Assembly (NCBI GenBank): GCA_941918925.1
Contig: OW799236.1
Span: forward strand, 119,051,062 to 119,115,061
Direction of reading: 5' to 3'
DNA length: 64,000 nt
From: Phyto melanocephala
Lineage: Eukaryota > Arthropoda > Insecta > Diptera > Rhinophoridae
A program made the translations under genes and the position numbers. Numbering within the stretch: the stretch's first letter is position 1; every line of letters starts with the position of its first letter. Under the pieces are notes generated by a model. That model had not been told where the DNA came from. It did no database searches and saw only the letters and a program-made list of their open reading frames with translations. Positions 24,575-33,829 of the stretch are shown piece by piece.

Positions 24575-24700
24575 ATTTACTTTAAAAAAGTACCAAGCCG
24601 ATAGCCTTCATCCGTAGTGCTCTTAGCTTTAAGATTTATTGTAATTTTAATTTTAATAAATACGAAAATAAATAAATAAAAATAGAAATAAAGAACTACA
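24575..24700 (+). other. Possible retrotransposon 3' end with A-rich tail
   Basis: The sequence gtaccaagccgatagcc, then cgtagtgctcttagctttaag, then an A-rich tail (aaataaataaataaaaatag) resembles the 3' untranslated end of insect non-LTR elements. There is no coding part next to it, so the call is tentative. Confidence 0.25.
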
Positions 24701-25172
24701 TTCGCTTTCTTTTGAGATATTTTGAGTGTTTTTATTATTTACAGTTCTGGCGTTATGGATCCTTATGTCAGATTTTTAGGCAAAAATTGTGAATTTTTCT
24801 GAGTTTGAGCGACAAACGACACAGGTTAACGTCCTGTAATCCATCTGAAATTTCAGCTCAATACCGGGACAAATAAATGGTATTGTGGGTTACTGACGAA
24901 CGAAATTCGGACATCGATTCTTTTGCGGTCGCCCAAATCCACACGTTTTAAATCCAAATTTTTAACTCTCTTAATTAGAGTCTTAAATTTGTTATTTATT
25001 TATTTATTTGTTAATGATATTTAAAGATTTATGTTCAAAATTTAAACTTTTGTAGTTGATGCAGTTATTAAATATTTTTTAAATTTAGGTTCTGGTAAGT
25101 TTTGATTCTAATATTAACTCTTTAACAAACAAGCTCAAATATGCCTCATCAAAATTCATAAAATTATTTTCA

Positions 25173-25760
25173 TCTCTTCTCTATATAAATAAAAATAAGT
25201 TGTGTTAGTAATTGATGTTCTCTGGAATGCGTGAACCGATTTCAATTCTGCAAAGATCATTTGAAAGGTGACGTCAGTGCCAAGATTTTTATGTATGAAT
25301 GTATATTGGTTCATGAGTTATAGCCATTTTAGGCGAAGCACCTTTCATATAAAGGAAATATACTTTATATCGTAATTTAGGAACAAAAATAGATAGAGCT
25401 TATAATTCTGTAAGCATAATTTTAGCAATAAGTGCCTTATTTTCGCAAAATATATCTGGAATAGAAGCAGGGGGAGAGAAACCCCCTTTCAAAGAAAAAA
25501 TTTATTTTGCTATATTTTGAAAACTGTAAAAGCTCGGAGAATAAAATTTGTATTTTTTCTAAAAAATTGGATGGATAGGCTCAGGGGGACAGAGACCCCC
25601 ATACAAGCAAATTACATTATTAAATATATTTTAAAAACCACAACAGCTACAGCATTCAAACTTTGTAAAAGGCATTAAAAAAATAAGTGCCTTATTTAAA
25701 CAAAAAACTAGATAGGGTCAGAGTAGGAAAAAAGGAAACCCCCATACACGGAAAATACTT
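25173..25760 (+). mobile_element. Second Helitron-like 5' region with repeated GGGGG/CCCCC segments
   Basis: It starts tctcttctctatataaataa, then aaataagttgtgttag, with a Helitron-like TC/TATATA opening that recurs at 25763. Inside are three spaced segments with short G-run/C-run stems: agggggagagaaaccccct (about 25469), agggggacagagaccccca (about 25584) and a decayed one ending aaaccccca (about 25735). Each is followed by A/T-rich sequence with 'aaaataagtgccttattt' words. No 3' CTRR end was found. Confidence 0.45.
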
Positions 25761-25788
25761 TATCTCTTCTCTATATATGTAAAAATAA

Positions 25789-26049
25789 GTTGGTACAAGA
25801 GTTGCTATTAAAAGGTTGATGGCTTATGTAATTGAAGCTACTATTTTAACAGGAAATTTCAAAGACGAAGATGTATTCATTCCACGCATCCCAATGATTA
25901 CATCTGATATGCCATTTAAATTTAAACGACTTCAGTTTCCTGTTCGCCTTGCGTTTGCGGTTACCATTAATAAGGCGCAAGGCCAATCCTTAGGAATTTG
26001 TGGAGTGAATTTAGAGTATCCAGTATTCTCACAGGGAATGAATTTCTGA
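25789..26049 (+). pseudogene. Helitron Pif1-like helicase, C-terminal fragment
   Basis: The frame reads VGTRVAIKRLMAYVIEATIL, then 'DEDVFIPRIPMITSDMPFKF', then KRLQFPVRLAFAVTINKAQG, then 'QSLGICGVNLEYPVFSQG'. This is the conserved end of the Helitron helicase. IPRIPM, the FKRLQFPV block and TINKAQGQSL (helicase motif VI region, superfamily 1B) are all intact. It stops two codons after QGMNF, just before the family's 'LYVACSRV' motif, and has no upstream Rep or helicase motifs, so it is a fragment of a protein normally well over 1000 residues. Directly upstream (25763) lies another tctcttctctatatatg Helitron-like 5' end. The 5' terminus is thus joined to the helicase tail by a large internal deletion. 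In life the protein unwinds DNA during rolling-circle transposition. This piece cannot. Confidence 0.85.
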
Positions 26050-27152
26050 GAAAACTTTTTTAAATAATTTTTATATAAAGTTTAACTATTCGAAATTGTG
26101 AGAGAAGAGAGAAAATGAATGAAATTTTGACATTTGGGAAGGAACAGCTGATGATCAACTGCTTAATTGAAACTACATTAATAACCTTATCCTGATTTAA
26201 ATAAACTTAAACGTTTTACATTCTCCACATTTAACGTTGTACTCAAGCTTGAATAAAATTAATTAAAGGCCGAATAAAGAAATATTAGTTTTCATTGAAA
26301 TAAAATTTAAAAGAGAATTTCGAATTTGAAATATTAAGAAATATTCTCATAATTTTTTATTTATTTTTTTAATGTTAACATTCCTGCGTTCATCGAGGGT
26401 TAGTTGTGTAAATATTTACGTTAGTTAAGAGGTGTTAAGTGCAAATATAGATAGAAAGAAGGTAAGTATGTGTAGATATTTTAGTATATTTTTATGTACA
26501 TTTCTATATTTTATATTGAAACCATAACCTCATAACTTTATTAATTTCATAATATAATGATGCTGGTGAATAAAAAAATATTTAATAACCAAAGATATAA
26601 CACACACACACAATATATATATTCTGCAAAGTGCTGGATAACAAACGCAATCATGTATAACTTTAACTTTATATGATTCCAGTTTCAAACATGGAAAACC
26701 GATGCGCTGTATCAACTGAGTTTTTCGCCATATCAATTATACTCTTCTTACAATAGATTTTGCTTTTTACTTAGTGCTGGCTAAATATTGAAGTTCTTAA
26801 GCGAAATTTTGTTTCTAAACTTTGATTTATAAAAGCATTGAATATAACCAGGAAGTATACGAAAATTCATGATTTTGTCCTTTAGTCTGAGAACAAGGGG
26901 AAACCAAAGAAAAAAATACTTCTGCATATCAGATATTTATAAATAATTGTGCATATTTTCTTGACATGCTTTAACTTAGACACTATAAAATTATATTCAA
27001 ATTACATTGAAATGAAATAAGTCCGAAAGTCGAAAGCATAGTACAATCATCTGGTAGCCTCAGTTCTGCAACAACAAAATTCTACATGCATTTTGTTGTT
27101 TGAAAACGACAACTAAAATGTCAAAAAGCAAATGTGTGTTTTACTGGCGGTA

Positions 27153-27195
<43 letters not shown>

Positions 27196-28415
27196 ATATA
27201 TACACATACATAAACAAAATTTGACACTTAAGTTAAAGCTTAAGGTAGAGAAAAAAAAAATCAGCTGTTTTAGTGAGGCTACTTGATGATTGTACCATGC
27301 TCGAAAGAGAATTAAATCCCACAAAAATATATGTGAAATATATATTTTGGGTCGTCTTATATTTTTATTTTAAATAGAACCCAAATAAAAAAAAATCCAA
27401 GAAAATCATTTAAGGTGATATTTCTTTAAACAAAATGGTGGAGGATATTTCATTTAATTTAGAGGTTATTTCATTCTTAATTTTTCTTTGATAATGTTAC
27501 AAAATATTCACAAATTAGGCGTTGTTGTATCGTGGGACGCTACATTTCTACTAACTCTTAACTGTTAGCTTACGACTTATTTTTTTTAGTGTTGCCTTCA
27601 CTTTACTTCACAAATTGAAAACTTGCGATAATTGCGGGACACCTTTGTTTATAGATTAAAACAATTGCTATGATCTAATTACCTACTTATGCAACAAATT
27701 ATTACAACAACAATTTTGAATAGCCTCTTAGGTGACTTCAATTAAAATTTGTAAGTACACAAGTACTTACTTATAAAGTGTAAATAGTGGCAGATATACT
27801 TACTGTGAATAAAGCAAAACATATCTTTAATATTTTAATATCTTGCTGGTTTTCTTGCCAGTATTTTGTGGTCATGTGCAACTTGTTGAAATTTTGTGGT
27901 TGACCCGAAAGGGGGTAAGAAATAAGAAGGATAAATTTATTAGTTTTTCGAAGAGGTGGGAGTTTACAACTTGACTGGCCAAATAGTAAAATTGATAAAT
28001 TTGTAGCCAATAAGGGATTGTAGCACATACATATGTACAGATATAGGATATCAATATGTGGTCAAACAAACAGTAGGCGTATTAAATTTAAATGAAAATA
28101 GAAAAAGAAAATGTGGCCACTTTTTAATTATACTGTTAAGAATGTTAATATTTGGTAATACAAAATTTATATTTAAAACACAAGAATTTATTAAAATGTT
28201 TCCTCTATTATTTTGTTTGTTTTCCTCTATTATTTTGGTTCAAAAGGGCCAGGAAAAAAGAAGTAAATAAAAAAAATTAATAGCTAAAAAAAACTTATAT
28301 GAACTTTTAAAAAATAGCAAAAGATCTAATTATTGATAAATGGGTACTCTATTTCAAAAGCTATTAAACAGTATAAAGTTGACTTAAACGCGAAGAAAAT
28401 AAGATCACAACAGAT
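26050..28415. other. AT-rich non-coding DNA with an (AT)n tract
   Basis: An (AT)n microsatellite spans about 27155-27191, and minus ORF 27121-27324 reads through it. Other ORFs (26530-26736, 27771-28069 minus, 28058-28270 plus) show no domain. Confidence 0.5.
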
Positions 28416-28419
28416 ATAA

Positions 28420-29060
28420 ATAAAGCAAATGAAGTGGAACAAGTCTTTCGAAGAGAACCGAACACTTTTATCATAGCAGCGGTCCGTAAAGTTAGATGCT
28501 CTGTTACTTTTATGCGTAAAGTCAAATCCAATCCTGGATTTGAGTCGTATATAGGTCAGAAAGTTACAGATCGCAATATTTAGGTGAAATCGAAAAAAAA
28601 AATTTTTTGGTAACATTTCATAAAAAATACACCTTATTTGTGATGGATGATAAAACTTTTTTCTTTCAGACTTTTTACAACTTTCGTGTCAAGAAATTAT
28701 AAGACTAATGGATGAGATAATGCTCAAGAACAACACTGGACAAAAAACCAAACGAAATTTTATATGAATTTTTCGTGTGGAAAGCCATTTGCAGATGTGA
28801 CAAAATAAGCCAATCATTTGTGACATCAGGCACGATTAACACAGAAATATAGAATGCGGAGTATGTTTATATTTCTGGCTGAATTTGGCATTATGTTACT
28901 ACTGAAAATGACCATAAAGTAGTACCTAAACAACAATGTTAATTGTGTACTGCGGATTTTAATTTAAAAGAGAGGAAAGGTATCCTTCCCATGACAGTTT
29001 TAAGCGTAAGTGGACCACCTAGTGCAAAAACTTTACGGAATGAACTACAAAATCTTTAGT
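28420..29060 (+). pseudogene. maT-like mariner (DD37D type) transposase relic
   Basis: Plus-strand pieces in changing frames follow the maT/mariner order. Near 28630 is LFVMDDKTFFFQTFY, matching '(C)LVMDDETYF', with MDD holding the first catalytic Asp. Near 28775 is YEFFVWKAICRCDKISQSFV then TSGTINTEIYNAECVY-like sequence, matching 'KWKAICSCGxxSxxFVTxGTxNxxIYxxECL'. Near 28900 FWLNLALCYY aligns with 'FWPDLASCHY', where the second Asp is lost (DL to NL). Stops and frameshifts throughout show decay. It is a different lineage from the four QQDGA-type relics in this window. ORF 28326-28616 (minus) is a shadow. Confidence 0.65.
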
Positions 29061-29912
29061 GGGAGGATTTCCGGAAAATTTTAATAATTATATAAATACC
29101 AAGTATTATGCCAATATTTTAATGTTTAATAAATTTGTACATTATTTGAAAAAATATATATATTTTGAAGAATTTTTGTATCGAACGGTAAAAGTTTTTT
29201 CTGGCTTAATATTTATGTTTTCTTATACAACTTTATAAAATTTTAAGATTATCTAGCTATGTTTTCAGTCTGTCCTCATAGCTGTTCAACTGTCCCTTTC
29301 AAAGATTTACTAAATTCAAGTTTTCGCTGGTAATCTTTGTTTATAGGAATTTGAAAAATTATATAAAAAACTTTACAGAAATATTACAATGCAATTAAGG
29401 ATATTTAAAAAACTCATCCCTGGCAGAAAAATATAAAGCATTTCAACTTAAATTCTTTTTTATGTATAAATTGCAGCCAGCTATGGATTTATCGAAATAA
29501 ATTCGTCAAAGTTTTGAATCAACAATACTATCGTTTAATAAAAAAATATATTTTATAGACAAAGTACAGTACTACTAAACTTGAAATTTGCTCTAAATAA
29601 ATCATTTCGGATTTATTAAATTTATTTTCACAGACAAATAAAATATCCGAGTAATTTTTAGAATGCAGCAAATTTTTTATTAAACTTTTAAATTAAGCTT
29701 ATCTAGATTTTGAAACATGAAATATAGCCAATAACACGTAAAAGATAAAAGAAAAACTAATTTAATTCAAATAAAAAATACTTTATTGGGTTGTTAAGAC
29801 CGACATTTAATATATTAAAAAGTGATACAGTTTAGAGCAAAAATATAGCATAATAAAATGCATAAGGGTGTGGTTCTAGCGAAATGTAAATTACGATTAT
29901 CAAATATAAATC
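29061..29912. other. AT-rich non-coding DNA
   Basis: Nothing recognised. Confidence 0.5.
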
Positions 29913-29916
29913 ATTA

Positions 29917-30168
29917 GCGGAAATCACCCTGCATTGCAAACATGATGCAAATGATGCAGATCTTGCAAGTCTTTTATATATTCTATTGCAAACGTTGCTG
30001 TTTAAAATTTCCAACTGTTTTAAGTATTGGAAATAAATGCTTGTGTGAGAAATTTAATTTTAGTGTATATTGTTTTTGTGTTGTTGCAAACTTAAGAATA
30101 TATATACTAGACTTGCAAGATCTGCAACACTTGCATGATCTGTTTGCAACGAAGGGTGATTTCCCCTA
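29917..30168. mobile_element. Foldback-like MITE with about 60-bp inverted ends
   Basis: The left arm (29919-29980) reads ggaaatcaccctgcattgc, then gatgcagatcttgcaagtct. The right arm (30101-30166), on the minus strand, reads ggaaatcacccttcgttgc, then gttgcagatcttgcaagtct. The arms cover roughly half of the element, leaving a short AT-rich centre. TTA stands on both sides (29914-29916 and 30169-30171), which would fit a 3-bp TWA duplication of the Harbinger type. Both ORFs over it (29832-30014 minus, 29942-30187 plus) are shadows. Confidence 0.75.
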
Positions 30169-30171
30169 TTA

Positions 30172-31786
30172 TTTAGAGTTCGATTAAAAACAATGACTCT
30201 GTAAAAAAAAAATTTTGAATATGCCTTCGGTTAAAAGACAAATGTTAATAATAAAAAATACTTTAATATAATTTAACTATTATTTAAGATAAAATAAAAC
30301 GGAAAATAATTTTTTTTTGCTGAAAGATTTATCTTAACACTTTTCACCAATTGCACAATAAATCGTTATAGCTTATGTTGTGCTATAAATTTCATTTCAA
30401 TTGTCTGCTGATAGCAAATACCTAAACTCTTACATCTACGTTGAATAATAATAAAATAATATTTCTGTCTACATACATACATTCACTTTTGTATCTTTTG
30501 TTTAATATTTCATTTACATGTGTATTTGTTATCGGGCAACACTCAAAAGAAAAGCAGCAAAAAAAAAATATCTGCATAACATTGTAGTTGTAATAAATAA
30601 ATGCTAACACCGTCTCAAGATATTTTTTTTTATTCGTATGTGTGCGAAGATTTTTTAAGTTAAATATTCGTGACATTTTACGGTCGTGATGAAAATGTAT
30701 AAGCGACATGGAAATGTGTCTTTATCTCCATTCGATCAAATTGAGATTAAAGGAATCACATGTGCCACATAAATTATTGCAATAAGTTAAGTGACAGTTT
30801 AAAATATAGCTCTTGAAGTTTTTACTGAAGAATTCAGCAAAATTTTGTTAAAAAGGGGTAACAAAGAAATAAGTTAAATATATCAACTTTAAACAAATAT
30901 CCTTTACAATATCAAAAGCAGTGTTCCTCATATTTTTGTTGCTGTAATTCTTACAAGTAAATTTGAAAAGAACATTGAAATACTAATCAAAAGCAGACCA
31001 TAAATGAAATCTGCATACAAATGCAAATACATAAAAGAACATTCTACTTACGACACAAACACAAACACTTATACATGTAAAAAAGGGTAGACAAAACATA
31101 TTCAAATGACCAGTATAAAAAGTGACACTTAAACAGCTTAAGCAGATTCTATGGACAGGTTGAAAATCTGTACAAACATTTAAAGGCTGCTGGGTTTATG
31201 TGGAATTGACAACGAATATTTAAATATTCAAATCTTATATTTTGCACTATTGAATACAAATAAGAAAATAATGCTTAGCTTTACAAAGTGCAAATAAGAT
31301 AATTCAAATATCAAGTGGTCAAAGTGGTTTCTGTCAAAGACACGTGAAAATACATTTGCCTGCACAAGTGTTTTGCAAATATGACAAACAGCAAGCGTTT
31401 AAACCAGTGTAGTATACATTCGCTCTTTCTAACAATAAGCAAAATGGACCGGTGTTGCGTTGGCACACACACTATTTCTTAAGAAACTTTTTGTGGCTTT
31501 TTAGAGTGAATATGTTGCTGGTTTTTTAGCAGTAGAAAAAAAAATTAAGTCAGTTGATCCTAATTAGAATGATTAGGAAGGAGTGGAAGAGTTATTAAAA
31601 AAATTTATGCAAAGGATAAGATGATGAAAAAAAGCAAAGACCCCATACCCCACAGAACAAAGCTACATACACTAGGGTAGGATAAAATGATATTTTCCCT
31701 CCCTTCCCCTTCTTTAACCTCCTCATCAAACCAAATCGTTTCCTTTGATAGAGAATAGTTTCGGAAGTCCTATAAAAAAGAATTTA
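30172..31786. other. AT-rich non-coding DNA
   Basis: Nothing recognised. A pyrimidine-rich patch lies at about 31697-31732. Confidence 0.5.
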
Positions 31787-31788
31787 TG

Positions 31789-32698
31789 TACACCAATACC
31801 TCACTTTGCGTCGTGGTTACGTTCCAAAAAAACATGACGCAAATTGAAACGACGCAAAGTGAATTATGATTTTCTATAGCAAACCATGTAAAGATCGAAG
31901 ATAGGTTCCATGGTTACGAAAATACTACTTTTTAAAAAGAAAATTGAACAAAGTAAACATATAAAAAACAGAAATAATATAAAATTTTATTACATACATG
32001 CATAAAAAAACAAAAAAAAAAAAACAAATTCAATTCAAAGAAAATAAAATATTCAATTAATTAATAAAAAACAAAATAAAAACTAATCACTGTCTGATGA
32101 GTCCATAGTGGCTGTTGTCGTAAGTCGGCTTTCTTTCACAAAAAATTGGTTTCATGTTTCCTGAACAGCTTTTTTTTTAACGTAAAATAAATTTCCTTGT
32201 AGCAATTGATATTCGTAGCTACCGTCTGGGACACTTTAAAACTCCTTCCGCTGTCAGGGTCGTTTTTTTTTTAAATATCTCCATAGCTTCGTCAGTCAAA
32301 CACATCGCTTTGGAAATTTGTTTGGAGGTCAAATTTTGTTCTTCGGAGATTTCTATTGAACGGTCACTGTCATCTTTATTAGCAAATTGCAATTCCAGTT
32401 GCAATAGTTCTTCATTAGACAATTCTTGGTTGTGCGAGGTTAGCAATTCATTTATGTCAGTCTCAATTAGAAAGGGAATCCCCGAGTTTTGATGGCATGG
32501 CGCAATTATGCAGAAACAAAAGTCATTGCCGTATTTTAGAAAAAAAAGAAAATTTCAAAAATAAATTAAAGACTCAAACCCAAAACAACGCAACTTCGAA
32601 AATCCAACGACGCACAGTGAAAATTAGTACTAATTCAGCAGCGACGCAACTTCGAAAAAACGCAAAACGAAACGACTCAAAGCGAGGTATTGGTGTAT
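31789..32698 (-). mobile_element. pogo/Tigger-type DNA transposon, internally deleted
   Basis: The left end tacaccaatacctcactttg and the right end (minus strand) tacaccaatacctcgctttg are inverted repeats of about 25 bp with TA at both edges. This fits a pogo-type TA duplication. Sub-terminal segments repeat gcgtcg/cgacgca words. The element is about 0.9 kb, against about 2-3 kb for autonomous Tigger, and holds only a transposase C-terminus (32492-32090, minus). Confidence 0.8.
32090..32492 (-). pseudogene. Tigger/pogo transposase C-terminal fragment
   Basis: On the minus strand, INELLTSHNQELSNEELLQL runs into an acidic stretch, then KQISKAMCLTDEAMEIF. This matches the Tigger C-terminal pattern 'L..H.EELTNEELxELE ... 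TxKxLxEAFxxIExALxxFE'. After the stop at about 32219, another frame continues NCYKEIYFTLKKKLF, then KADLRQQ, like the final 'CYxEIYxEKKKxxxQxxLxxFF' tail. The DDE catalytic core and the CENP-B-type DNA-binding domains are absent. This is known family biology (cut-and-paste transposase) but a non-functional piece here. ORFs 32310-32492 and 32497-32703 on the plus strand are shadows. Confidence 0.75.
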
Positions 32699-33540
32699 TT
32701 TAATAAAAACATCCCCTCAAACACATAAGTTGGATCGGCGCTTGATCTAAGGCAGATAATGGACTTAACTCCTTTTATTTGATTTATATTAAAATATATC
32801 TGGTATTTTGTCACACATAAAACATAAATGAAAAAGATGAGCAGTGGTATAGAAAATGTTACATCGTTGCGGCCCATTCTTCATATTCTTTCCAATTTTT
32901 ATTTTTAAAAGTAAAAATGTCCAGTCAGCAAGCTCATCCCATTACTAAATTCATGTTTTTTTTTAATATCAGAATTCAGAATTTTTCTTATTTTTTTCTA
33001 TTCGGCTCGTTTATCGTCCCATCTGCTTTTTAATTATCTCACGGAGTATTGTGGGACATTTCAGCTTACTTTTTTAACTCTGCTTCATTAGATTAAAAGG
33101 CTCTGGGATTAAGAGGCTCACAACTTGTTGATTTTCTGCTTTTATTGCTAAATAATAATTTTTCAAATGTTACGTACTTAACCATTTTATGAGAAGTTGA
33201 TAATTATCATTTTGTAATCCACAACTTAACTGATTTTGTTAATCCAGGACATTATTTCTCATATCGAGGGAGAAAATATTTATGTCCGAGAATCATATAT
33301 GAACACTGAAACGAAATACAAAAATAAAAGAATAAAAAAATATTTTCTGGTTTAGTTTAGGATCAAGGTAAGGGCCCTCGTACGTGCTATGTGGAAAAGT
33401 TGAATATTAATGCCAGTTCTATGTGCGGAGTAAAATTAAATTCTCTGAAATTTCCACAAAACTGTTTTTTAGCATTTGAAGTTTGAAAAACTAAATTTGA
33501 TTATCAATTTTGCGATTTAGATACAACAGGTGAAATATGA
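32699..33540. other. AT-rich non-coding DNA
   Basis: Nothing recognised. Confidence 0.5.
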
Positions 33541-33562
33541 AGCAGCCTAGTTCGCTACTAGA

Positions 33563-33823
33563 ATGATCTTAGTAGGTGAATGGCTGGTAAAAGACTATAA
33601 AACCAGAAACCGCAGAATAATATACATATTACCGATGAGAAATATCACAGATATAACATGTGATAAAATTCCTATTCAACATGAAAGCATTAATCGCATC
33701 TCCATCATACCAGGTAAAGGAGAATGGGATAAAATATTTAGGGTAAAAAATGCCATAGACATTGGTGACCAAATTGGTGATCAAACACGTCCCAAATTTT
33801 ACTGCCACAATTCGTCACAATGA
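33563..33823 (+). other. Unrecognised 86-codon open frame
   Basis: The frame has a less biased composition than most ORFs here. It begins MILVGEWLVKDYKTRNRRII and contains IPIQHESINRISIIPGKGEW. The opening VGEWLVKDY faintly recalls a small beta-barrel module seen in some mobile-element proteins, but I cannot identify it. No upstream or downstream frame continues it, and no ends of an element are visible nearby. It may be a decayed transposon ORF or chance. Confidence 0.2.
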
Positions 33824-33829
33824 ATCAAC

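Larger units (their letters stand above)
23731..24832. repeat. Inverted repeat pair flanking about 0.96 kb
   Basis: The left arm (23731-23792), read on the minus strand, gives atatgtcagctttttgc, then attttgagcgacaagtggcac. The right arm (24751-24832) reads ttatgtcagatttttagg, then gtttgagcgacaaacgacac. The arms are diverged but collinear over 60-80 bases. They may be the ends of one decayed element or two copies of one repeat in opposite orientation. Minus ORFs 23582-23779 and 23983-24207 are shadows. Confidence 0.5.
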
